Of a stretch of DNA of 64,000 nucleotides, positions 35,755-47,900 are shown in pieces. Source of the DNA: Antedon mediterranea (taxonomy: Eukaryota; Echinodermata; Crinoidea; Comatulida; Antedonidae); the NCBI RefSeq assembly GCF_964355755.1, contig NC_092673.1, forward strand, positions 26,541,001 to 26,605,000, given 5' to 3'. The notes beneath the pieces are model-generated. The model had not been told where the DNA came from. It searched no databases and was given only the letters and a program-made list of their open reading frames with translations. The translations under genes and the position numbers were made by a program. Numbering within the stretch: the stretch's first letter is position 1; every line of letters starts with the position of its first letter.

Positions 35755-36556
35755 AGTCGCGTGGAAGCGACTCTATAGTTCACTATGTCGGTCGGTCGGT
35801 CTGTCTGTCTGTCTGTCTGTCGGTCTGTCTGTCTGTCTGTCTGTCGGTCCGGTATCACTATGCGTTTTATCGCTTTCTGACCTTATCTTGATATCAGTTT
35901 AATCTAGCTAGGTCAATTTTTCACAGTATATTCCTTATGGTCAGGAATCAATGTGGTTATGTTTTGACGGTGCGCAATAAAAAATTACGCGGTCTACGCA
36001 CGATTTAATGAAATCACGTTTGTAATCATATCTTCACAACCATGAATCACAATTAAATAAAATTTGGTAATCATAAATTTCAGGGCATAAATCATCATAT
36101 GGCAATACAATTACGTGCGTAGCGCATGTAACGCATGCGTACGCGCGCTTAACATTTTCAAAATTTATTTTCGATGAAATAAGAGTACATTTCAGGCAAT
36201 TTTAAGCGTTTACAAAATTGCCATGAGTGCGCATATTTTTGCGCGCGCACTGCGCGTTAAATGTTATTGCGCACTCTTTTTGCCCGATTTCTGTTTTCTT
36301 GACTTACTTTTCAACTCGAAATTACGTTATACGAGCACGTCGAAAGTGACAGGCTACGCACGTGTAAATTTAAAAAAAATAAATGTTTTTAAACATTTCA
36401 ACATTTTTAAACATGTTCAGTAATTTCGGTCAGTATAGTTCACTATGTCGGTCGGTCTCTCTGTCTGTCGGTCTGTCGGTCTGTCTGTCAGTCTGTCTGT
36501 CGGTCTGTCGGTCTGTCTGTCGGTCCGGTATCACTATGCATTGTAGCACGCGACTT
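35755..36556. mobile_element. Insertion in the array: CpG-rich block flanked by GTCT/GTCG repeats
   Basis: The array is interrupted between 'atggccatttt' and 'atggctgttgg'. The insert starts 'tagtcgcgtggaagcgact' and ends 'gcacgcgactta', which are partly inverted. Two direct copies of a low-complexity segment ('tatagttcactatgtcggtc', a (gtct/gtcg)n run, then 'ggtccggtatcactatgc') lie at 35774-35864 and 36433-36540. The interior is rich in 'gcgcgc' words and has no convincing frame. It is probably a non-autonomous element. Confidence 0.6.
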
Positions 36557-39500
36557 AATGGCTGTTGGCCTTGTTCTAAAATGTTCCTGTACTAAAGTAC
36601 AGGGATTTTTTAAAAAAATTGCCAATTTTCGACCTTTATATTTTCCGATAAAACTAGTTTCTATAGAATAATTGACATGCGCAGAACCCAATATTCGACT
36701 CTACGCATGTTTATTTTGCTATAATAACCATTTATGTCAAAAAATAGATAAAACTGGTTAGTATAGCAAAATTGACATGCGCAAAACCTAATATTCGACT
36801 CAACGCATGTTTATTATGCTATAGTTACTACTTATGTCAAAAAATAAAAGGGTCGAAAATGGCCATTTTTCGAAAATTTCCCTGTACTATAGTACAGGGA
36901 TTTTTTCAAAAAATGGCAAATTTACGACCTTTTATTTTCCGATAAAACTAGTTACTATAGCATAATTGACATGCGCAGAACCCAATATTCGACTCTGCGT
37001 ATGTTTATTTTTCTATGGTAACTACTTATGTTAAAAAATAAAAGGGTAAAAAAATGGCCATTTTTCTAAAAATTTCCTGTACTAAAGTACAGGGATTTTT
37101 TTTAAAAATGGCCAATTTTCGACCTTTATATTTTCCGATAAAACTAGTTTCTATAGAATAATTGACATGCGCAGAACCCAATATTCGACTCTGCGAATGT
37201 TTATTTTGCTATAATAACCATTTATGTCACAAAATAGATAAAACTGGTTAGTATAGCAAAATTGACATGCGCAGAACCTAATATTCGACTCAGCGCATGT
37301 TTATTATGCTATAGTAACTACTTATGTCAAAAAATAAAAGGGTCGAAAATGGCCATTTTCCGAAAATTTCTCTGTACTATAGTAAAGGGATTTTTTTTTA
37401 AAATGGCCAATTTTCGACCTTTTTATTTTCCGATAAAACTAGTTTCTATAGAATAATTGACATGCGCAGAACCTAATATTCGACTCTGCGCATGTTTATT
37501 TTTCTATAGTAACCATTAATGTCAAGAAATAGATAAAACTGGTTAGTATAGCATAATTTCCATGCGCAGAACCTAATATTCGACTCAGCGCATGTTTATT
37601 ATGCTATAGTTACTACTTATTTCAAAAAATAAAAGGGTCGAAAAATGGCCATTTTTCGAAAATTTTCCTGTACTATAGTACAGGGATTTTTTCAAAAAAT
37701 TGCCAATTTACGACCTTTTTATTTTCCGATAAAACTAATTACTATAGCATAATTGACATGCGCAGAACCCAATATTCGACTCTGCGCATGTTTATTTTGC
37801 TATAATAACCATTTATGTCAAAAAATAGATAAAACTGGTTACTATAGCATAATTTACATGCGCAGAACCTAATATTCGACTCTGTGCATGTTTATTTTTC
37901 TATAGTAACTACTTATGTTAAAAAATAAAAGGGTCAAAAAATGGCCATTTTTCGAAAATTTCCCTGTACTATAGTACAGGGATTTTTTCAAAAAAATTGC
38001 CAAATTTCGACCTTTTATCTTTTGACATAAGTAGTTACTATAGCATAATTGACATGCGCAGAACCTAATATTCGACTCAGCGCATGTTTATTATTCTATA
38101 GTAACTACTTATGTCAAAAAATAAAAGGGTCGAAAATGGCCATTTTCCGAAAATTTCTCTGTACTATAGTACAGGGATTTTTTCAAAAAATTGCCAATTT
38201 TCGACCTTTTTATTTTCCGATAAAACTAGTTACTATAGCATAATTGACATGCGCAGAACCCAATATTCGACTCTGCGCATGTTTATTTTTCTATAGTAAC
38301 TACTTATGTTAAAAAATAAAAGGGTAAAAAAATGGCAATTTTTCTAAAATTTCCTGTACTAAAGTAGGCCTACAGGGATTTTTTTTAAAAATGGCCAATT
38401 TTCGACCTTTATATTTTCCGATAAAACTAGTTTCTATAGAATAATTGACATGCGCAGAACCCAATATTCGACTCTGCGAATGTTTATTTTGCTATAATAA
38501 CCATTTATGTCACAAAATAGATAAAACTGGTTAGTATAGCAAAATTGACATGCGCAGAACCTAATATTCGACTCAGCGCATGTTTATTATGCTATAGTAA
38601 CTACTTATGTCAAAAAATAAAAGGGTCGAAAATGGCCATTTTCCGAAAATTTCTCTGTACTATAGTAAAGGGATTTTTTTTTAAAATGGCCAATTTTCGA
38701 CCTTTTTATTTTCCGATAAAACTAGTTTCTATAGAATAATTGACATGCGCAGAACCTAATATTCGACTCTGCGCATGTTTATTTTTCTATAGTAACCATT
38801 AATGTCAAGAAATAGATAAAACTGGTTAGTATAGCATAATTTCCATGCGCAGAACCTAATATTCGACTCAGCGCATGTTTATTATGCTATAGTTACTACT
38901 TATTTCAAAAAATAAAAGGGTCGAAAAATGGCCATTTTTCGAAAATTTTCCTGTACTATAGTACAGGGATTTTTTCAAAAAATTGCCAATTTACGACCTT
39001 TTTATTTTCCGATAAAACTAATTACTATAGCATAATTGACATGCGCAGAACCCAATATTCGACTCTGCGCATGTTTATTTTGCTATAATAACCATTTATG
39101 TCAAAAAATAGATAAAACTGGTTACTATAGCATAATTTACATGCGCAGAACCTAATATTCGACTCTGTGCATGTTTATTTTTCTATAGTAACTACTTATG
39201 TTAAAAAATAAAAGGGTCAAAAAATGGCCATTTTTCGAAAATTTCCCTGTACTATAGTACAGGGATTTTTTCAAAAAAATTGCCAAATTTCGACCTTTTA
39301 TCTTTTGACATAAGTAGTTACTATAGCATAATTGACATGCGCAGAACCTAATATTCGACTCAGCGCATGTTTATTATTCTATAGTAACTACTTATGTCAA
39401 AAAATAAAAGGGTCGAAAATGGCCATTTTCCGAAAATTTCTCTGTACTATAGTACAGGGATTTTTTCAAAAAATTGCCAATTTTCGACCTTTTTATTTTC

Positions 39501-42500
39501 CGATAAAACTAGTTACTATAGCATAATTGACATGCGCAGAACCCAATATTCGACTCTGCGCATGTTTATTTTTCTATAGTAACTACTTATGTTAAAAAAT
39601 AAAAGGGTAAAAAAATGGCAATTTTTCTAAAATTTCCTGTACTAAAGTAGGCCTACAGGGATTTTTTTTTAAAATGGCCAATTTTCGACCTTTATATTTT
39701 CCGATAAAACTAGTTTCTATAGAATAATTGACATGCGCAGAACCCAATATTCGACTCTGCGCATGTTTATTTTGCTATAATAACCATTTATGTCACAAAA
39801 TAGATAAAACTGGTTAGTATAGCAAAATTGACATGCGCAGAACCTAATATTCGACTCAGCGCATGTTTATTATGCTATAGTAACTACTTATGTCAAAAAA
39901 TAAAAGGGTCGAAAATGGCCATTTTCCGAAAATTTCTCTGTACTATAGTACAGGGATTTTTTTTAAAAATGGCCAATTTTCGACCTTTTTATTTTCCGAT
40001 AAAACTAGTTTCTATAGAATAATTGACATGCGCAGAACCTAATATTCGACTCTGCGCATGTTTATTTTGCTATAGTAACCATTAATGTCAAGAAATAGAT
40101 AAAACTGGTTAGTATAGCATAATTTCCATGCGCAGAACCTAATATTCGACTCAGCGCATGTTTATTATGCTATAGTTACTACTTATTTCAAAAAATAAAA
40201 GGGTCGAAAAATGGCAATTTTTCGAAAATTTTCCTGTACTATAGTACAGGGATTTTTTCAAAAAATTGCCAATTTACGACCTTTTATCTTTTGACATAAG
40301 TAGTTACTATAGCATAATTGACATGCGCAGAACCCAATATTCGACTCTGCGCATGTTTATTTTTTTATAGTAACTACTTATGTTAAAAAATAAAAGGGTA
40401 AAAAAATGGCCATTTTTCGACCTTTATATTTTCCGATAAAACTAGTTTCTATAGAATAATTGACATGCGCAGAACCAAATATTTGACTCTGCGCATGTTT
40501 ATTTTGCTATAGTAACCATTAATGTCAAGAAATAGATAAAACTGGTTAGTATAGCAAAATTGACATGCGCAGAACCTAATATTCGACTCAGCGCATGTTT
40601 ATTATGCTATAGTAACTACTTATGTCAAAAAATAAAAGGGTCGAAAATGGCCATTTTCCGAAAATTTCTCTGTACTATAGTACAGGGATTTTTTCAAAAA
40701 ATGGCCAATTTTCGACCTTTATATTTTCCGATAAAACTAGTTACTATAGAATAATTGACATGCGCAGAACCCAATATTCGACTCTACGCATGTTTATTTT
40801 GCTATAATAACCATTTATGTCAAAAAATAGATAAAACTGGTTAGTATAGCAAAATTGACATGCGCAAAACCTAATATTCGACTCAACGCATGTTTATTAT
40901 GCTATAGTAACTACTTATGTCAAAAAATAAAAGGGTCGAAAATGGCCATTTTCCGAAAATTTCTCTGTACTATAGTACAGGGATTTTTTCAAAAAATTGC
41001 AAATTTTCGACCTTTTTATTTTCCGATAAAACTAGTTACTATAGAATAATTGACATGCGCAGGACCCAATATTCGACTCTGCGCATGTTTATTTTTCTAT
41101 AGTAACCATTTATGTCAAGAAATAGATAAAACTGGTTACTATAGCATAATTGACATGCGCAGAACCTAATATTCGACTCTGCGCATGTTTATTATGCTAT
41201 AGTAACTACTTATGTCCAAAAATAAAAGGGTCGAAAAATGGCCATTTTCCGAAAATTTCTCTGTACTATAGTACAGGGATTTTTTCAAAAAATTGCCAAT
41301 TTTCGACCTTTTTATTTTCCGATAAAACTAGTTACTATAGAATAATTGACATGCGCAGAACCTAATATTCGACTCTGCGCATGTTTATTTTGCTATAGTA
41401 ACCATTAATGTCAAGAAATAGAAAAAACTGGTTAGTATAGCAAAATTGATATGCGCAGAACCTAATATTCGACTCTGCGCATGTTTATTATGCTATAGTT
41501 ACTACTTATGTCAAAAAATAAAAGGGTCGAAAATGGCCATTTTTCGAAAATTTCCCTGTACTATAGTACAGGGATTTTTTCAAAAAATGGCAAATTTACG
41601 ACCTTTTATTTTCCGATAAAACTAGTTACTATAGCATAATTGACATGCGCAGAACCCAATATTCGACTCTGCGTATGTTTATTTTTCTATGGTAACTACT
41701 TATGTTAAAAAATAAAAGGGTAAAAAAATGGCCATTTTTCTAAAATTTTCCTGTACTAAAGTACAGGGATTTTTTTTAAAAATGGCCAATTTTCGACCTT
41801 TATATTTTCCGATAAAACTAGTTTCTATAGAATAATTGACATGCGCAGAACCCAATATTCGACTCTGCGAATGTTTATTTTGCTATAATAACCATTTATG
41901 TCACAAAATAGATAAAACTGGTTAGTATAGCAAAATTGACATGCGCAGAACCTAATATTCGACTCAGCGCATGTTTATTATGCTATAGTAACTACTTATG
42001 TCAAAAAATAAAAGGGTCGAAAATGGCCATTTTCCGAAAATTTCTCTGTACTATAGTAAAGGGATTTTTTTTTAAAATGGCCAATTTTCGACCTTTTTAT
42101 TTTCCGATAAAACTAGTTTCTATAGAATAATTGACATGCGCAGAACCTAATATTCGACTCTGCGCATGTTTATTTTGCTATAGTAACCATTAATGTCAAG
42201 AAATAGATAAAACTGGTTAGTATAGCATAATTTCCATGCGCAGAACCTAATATTCGACTCAGCGCATGTTTATTATGCTATAGTTACTACTTATTTCAAA
42301 AAATAAAAGGGTCGAAAAATGGCAATTTTTCGAAAATTTTCCTGTACTATAGTACAGGGATTTTTTCAAAAAATTGCCAATTTACGACCTTTTTATTTTC
42401 CGATAAAACTAATTACTATAGCATAATTGACATGCGCAGAACCCAATATTCGACTCTGCGCATGTTTATTTTGCTATAATAACCATTTATGTCAAAAAAT

Positions 42501-44283
42501 AGATAAAACTGGTTACTATAGCATAATTTACATGCGCAGAACCTAATATTCGACTCTGTGCATGTTTATTTTTCTATAGTAACTACTTATGTTAAATTTT
42601 CGGAAAATGGCCATTTTCGACCCTTTTATTTTTTGACATAAGTAGTTACTATAGAATAATAAACATGCGCAGAGTCGAATATTTGGTTCTGCGCATGTCA
42701 ATTATTCTATAGAAACTAGTTTTATCGGAAAATATAAAGGTCGAAAAATGGCCATTTTTTTACCCTTTTATTTTTTAACATAAGTAGTTACTATAAAAAA
42801 ATAAACATGCGCAGAGTCGAATATTGGGTTCTGCGCATGTCAATTATGCTATAGTAACTACTTATGTCAAAAGATAAAAGGTCGTAAATTGGCAATTTTT
42901 TGAAAAAATCCCTGTACTATAGTACAGGAAAATTTTCGAAAAATTGCCATTTTTCGACCCTTTTATTTTTTGAAATAAGTAGTAACTATAGCATAATAAA
43001 CATGCGCTGAGTCGAATATTAGGTTCTGCGCATGGAAATTATGCTATACTAACCAGTTTTATCTATTTCTTGACATTAATGGTTACTATAGCAAAATAAA
43101 CATGCGCAGAGTCGAATATTAGGTTCTGCGCATGTCAATTATTCTATAGAAACTAGTTTTATCGGAAAATAAAAAGGTCGAAAATTGGCCATTTTTAAAA
43201 AAAATCCCTGTACTATAGTACAGAGAAATTTTCGGAAAATGGCCATTTTCGACCCTTTTATTTTTTGACATAAGTAGTTACTATAGCATAATAAACATGC
43301 GCTGAGTCGAATATTAGGTTCTGCGCATGTCAATTTTGCTATACTAACCAGTTTTATCTATTTTGTGACATAAATGGTTATTATAGCAAAATAAACATGC
43401 GCAGAGTCGAATATTGGGTTCTGCGCATGTCAATTATTCTATAGAAACTAGTTTTATCGGAAAATATAAAGGTCGAAAATTGGCCATTTTTAAAAAAAAT
43501 CCCTGTAGGCCTACTTTAGTACAGGAAATTTTAGAAAAATTGCCATTTTTTTACCCTTTTATTTTTTAACATAAGTAGTTACTATAGAAAAATAAACATG
43601 CGCAGAGTCGAATATTGGGTTCTGCGCATGTCAATTATGCTATAGTAACTAGTTTTATCGGAAAATAAAAAGGTCGAAAATTGGCAATTTTTTGAAAAAA
43701 TCCCTGTACTATAGTACAGAGAAATTTTCGGAAAATGGCCATTTTCGACCCTTTTATTTTTTGACATAAGTAGTTACTATAGAATAATAAACATGCGCTG
43801 AGTCGAATATTATTCGACTCAGCGCATGTTTATTATGCTATAGTAACTACTTATGTCAAAAAATAAAAGGGTCGAAAATGGCCATTTTCCGAAAATTTCT
43901 CTGTACTATAGTACAGGGATTTTTTCAAAAAATGGCCAATTTTCGACCTTTATATTTTCCGATAAAACTAGTTACTATAGAATAATTGACATGCGCAGAA
44001 CCCAATATTCGACTCTGCGCATGTTTATTTTTCTATAGTAACCATTTATGTCAAAAAATAGATAAAACTGGTTACTATAGCATAATTGACATGCGCAGAA
44101 CCTAATATTCGACTCTGCGCATGTTTATTTTTCTATAGTAACCATGTCAAAAAATAGATAAAACTGGTTTTCGAAAACTAACCAAATTTCGACCATTTTA
44201 TTTTTTGAAATAACTGGTTACTATGACTCTACAAGATGGTGATAATGCAATATATGTGCATACATGGTAATATTATTGCATAA

Positions 44284-44307
44284 TAGGGAGGTTTCGCAAC
44301 CTCTCTA
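44284..44307. repeat. 24-bp palindromic micro-insertion bounded by TA
   Basis: Compared with the related flank copies at 34468 and 34617, the word 'gcataat...taagtg' is interrupted here by an extra hairpin (arms 'tagggaggtt' and 'aacctctcta', one mismatch, loop 'tcgc'). It begins and ends with TA. Confidence 0.65.
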
Positions 44308-44489
44308 TTAAGTGAATTTTAAAACGTCGATATTTTGGCCATTTTTGAAAAAAATCCCTGTAGGCCTACAGGGAAATTTTCGAAAAATGTACAAATTTCG
44401 ACCCTTTTATTTTTTACAAATTGGCATGCGCAGAAACACATAATATGGTCTGCGTATGTTACCTTGTTAAACAGTAGATATTTGGTCAG

Positions 44490-44579
44490 TAATGCTACTC
44501 GGACGTAACGAAATGATGTAAGCAATTTGCCATGGGGTAAAAATCAATTGCGTTGCGTCATAGTGGGAACCAAGCTTTA
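44490..44579. mobile_element. MITE-like element, family 1 copy 4, left end eroded
   Basis: The right end 'catagtgggaaccaagcttta' type terminus is intact and preceded by 'aattgcgttgcgt'. The left part 'cggacgtaacgaaatgatg' is recognisable, but its terminal repeat is lost. It lies between the hairpin array and the protease gene. Confidence 0.6.
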
Positions 44580-44915
44580 GCGAACGGAAAGAGATCATGT
44601 ATAAAACACGATCAAATTGTATCATCTTATATATTTTAAATTACATAAACCGATAGATTATAGATATAATTAATCATCTAACTCTGTTGAAGTGTCAATA
44701 TTTTAATGTCGAAATGACACCAAATCATAACCTAACAATTGTATACAATAGTGTAATCAGTGACCTTTAACCCGTAAACAAGTGACATCACACTGGAACC
44801 GATTAGATAAATTGACAAAGGGAGGTAAATATCATTTACTTTGGGCGAAATTTCTGTCTATTACACAGCGACTCAAGATTCTTTTCCAGTGATTGTCAAG
44901 ATTCATTAAAGAAAG

Positions 44916-47900
44916 ATGAAGTATGTATTACTGGTTTGCATGGCATTATTTGTGAATAAGTGCCATGGCTGTAATAGAAATGACCCTGAACCTACCGAAC
45001 CAGAACCAACGACTACAAGACCATATTCAACCACACAAATTATGACAGACACGACAATTGATCCTACCAGATGCCCGGATATTTACACGCGGACAGCAGA
45101 CGACGTGTTAGCAGACGGTTACGCCGCCGCTGTCATAGGCAGCAAATTGCCCAACTCTGATTTAACTAGCAGATACATCATTATTTTAAAAGTAGGTTGG
45201 TTTTTACGTTTAAAATGAGAACCATATTTTTAATTATTGGCAAGTACAAAAACAGCGTTTTGTATTTCTGTTCGGAGGCTAGTAGAGGAAATCTAACTTA
45301 TTATGTAATAATATAATAATAATAATTATTATTATTATAACTTGTTTTCCTTCCTATTCTCTCCATATTCTTTAATAAAAAGATTAGACTTCCGTCATAT
45401 TTGGCAAACTAATCACATCAACAAAACCTCGTGGTGTATTCTAAAAACAATTCCTTCGCTTCGCTTTTATTGTATATGTTTTAATCCTGTACACTTATGT
45501 TTTTCAATAATATAAACATTTAATAAATAAGTTTTTAATTATCAAATGAAGAAAATACCTAATTTAGAGATTAAATTGCGCTTTGTTTATAATCCACAAC
45601 AATATTCAATGGGAAATTAAGTTAAAATCAAAGGATTTTAGAAGATTTACATTTACTGTAATATTGATTGTATTCTTTATCTTTACGTTTTAGAATGATG
45701 TAGATCCAGACGAGTTTGTCTTGGAGATCCGGAAGCTGTTTATAACTTTGGAACCAGTGACTATATTGCGTGGAGGCCTCAAAGGTATAGTAATAGATAT
45801 GGACAGCCAGCAAGTCGATATGGTAAATAGTATATACATTTTTTTTCTGCTTTTAATTCTTAATTGTATTAAATTAAATTATTAAGGTACTTGTTTTGGT
45901 TCAATTACAATAAGCGAACATTTGATTCTTTAAAAGTTACAATAATAATGTATGTTACTGAATTTGATTAAATTATGTAGTGCTTCTGAAATGTTTGTTA
46001 ATTTGGTGTTTCTAGTTTTGGTGAATTTATGCGTAAGTCTAAGTTACAAATTAATTATTAATCATTGTAATTATAGTTGTATAAATCAACAATTTGGGAA
46101 GGGCCTAATGTACTTTAACCTGCATTTGATACCAAATCACATCATATCTTATCATTTATGGTATTGCGCATAAACGTAATATCAAAATGATATGACTAAT
46201 AAATAATACATCATTGATAGGGGAGATGATGATGATGATTGTTAGCATTTATGTTTAAATTTTATCTACTAACTTTAAATCTATTAATCCATTAAAATAC
46301 ATTTATATACTTTTTTCTTTTTTTAATGTATAATGTTCTTGTTTGTTCATCGGTTTGATAATTGTGGTATTGTAGTTTTATTTCTTTCATACGGCCTCGT
46401 TTTGTTGTGAACGAGCCTCCGTTTTAAAATAAAGATGTTATTATTATTATTATTTTTATGATGACTGAGTAATTTTAACTAGTCAATATTTCTTGTTACT
46501 GAAAATTGCGAAATAAATTAACATTGATTGGTTAATGACCCATGTTCATTTTCTAAAAGGTTCGGAAGCTAAACATGGTGAGGTATATTGAACACGATGC
46601 TGAGGAGTTTATGACCGAGTCACCACCTGTAACATGGGGTCTTGACCGGGTTGACCAGCGGTCTCAACCATTGGATGGTATTTACAATGTTTACGGTAAG
46701 AACGATATATAAACTCCGTATTATTACTATGTTTGAACATTAAGCGTGGTTCCCACTAGAACGCAACGTATCGACGCAAAGTGTTGTATTGCGTAATCAC
46801 AAGTGGAAACAGACGACGCAATAGTGCTGCATCGTAGGTTTGATTTCACGCAGGCGGGGCAAAAGCAACGATTGGAAGGGCATTTACTTACGTTGCGTAG
46901 ATTGCGTCGATAGTGGGAACCAAGCATTAGAAAGAATTACCGTAGTTACCATTACTACCATTTCTACTTTTTTAATGTTAGCCGAAAATTGCCGTCTATA
47001 TAATAATAATAATAATAATGATAATAATAATAATAATAATTTATATAGCGCACATATCCACTAAAAGTGCTCAAGGCGGTAGTTCATATACATAAACTAA
47101 AGCTTGGTTCCACTAGCGACGCAACGTAACGCAACCTACGCAAATGCCCTTCCAATAATTGTGTTTTCCCCCGCCTGCGTGAAATCAAACCTGCTATGTT
47201 TGCAGCACTGTTGCGTCGTCGGTTCCCACTTGTGATTACGCAATACGGCACTTTGCGTCAATACGTCGCTGCGTTGCGTTCTAGTGAGAACCACGCTTTA
47301 GAGGAAGAAATGTTTCTAGTAATCTACCTGTATTATGTTTATGTATGTTATAGGCAACGGTACAGACATTCCAGTTTACGTCATAGATTCTGGTATTAAT
47401 GTTGATCACGATGACTTTGGTGGACGTGCTGTCAATTGGTTTGATGCCACTGGTGAAGATGTGAGTAAGATAGTCACTTTGTTTTAGGAGAGACTGAACG
47501 TCTATTCCATTCGTCCGATGCAGTAGCAGGAGTGCCGTCAGCTCTTCAATGGGGGTCGGCAGATGTGTTGGGAGTGTTGCAGGATAAAGCTTGGTTCCCA
47601 CTAGCGACGCAACGTAACGCAACCTACGCAAAGTAAGAAAATGCCCTTCCAATAATTGTGTTTGCCCCCGCCTGCGTGAAATCAAACGTGCGTATTTCCA
47701 GCATTTTTGCGTCGTCGGTTTCCAATTGCGATTACGCAATACATTACTTTGTGTCAATACGTCGCTGCGTTGCGTTATAGTGGGAACCACGCTTTAAGCT
47801 CTTCAATGGTGGTCGGCAGATGTGTGGGAAGTATTAGAAGATTAGAGGGGAATCAAATGTGCTTATAGTCTGCATCACTAGTGAGCTTATCGTTTCGTTC

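Larger units (their letters stand above)
34430..44460. repeat. 10-kb hairpin-rich satellite-like array with inversion
   Basis: A module recurs throughout. It includes 'attgacatgcgcagaaccc', 'attcgactctgcgcatgtt', 'gctatagtaactacttatgt', 'aaaagggtcgaaaatggcc', 'cctgtactatagtacagg' and 'ttccgataaaactagt'. The 'atgcgcagaac' word is spaced alternately by about 100 and 200 bp, giving a ~300-bp composite unit. Blocks of 1283 bp repeat almost identically (37262, 38545, 39828). From about 42598 to 43811 the array is inverted, and a near-perfect palindrome centred at 43811 has arms of about 225 bp. Both ends carry the same unit 'tattgcataataagtgaatt' in the same orientation (34468, 34617, and an interrupted copy at 44275-44320). 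No real gene lies within it. Confidence 0.92.

Noticed and set aside
34632-44040. Many similar 60-70-codon open frames in the array (beginning MTCAEPNIRLSACLL or MSKNKR)
   Set aside because: They follow the repeat unit exactly, occur on both strands after the inversion, overlap in different frames and show no protein-like conservation. They are by-products of the repeat.
47281-47790. 169-codon minus-strand frame
   Set aside because: It runs antisense across protease exon 4 and through MITE-like elements, with no family similarity; it is a shadow of repeat DNA.
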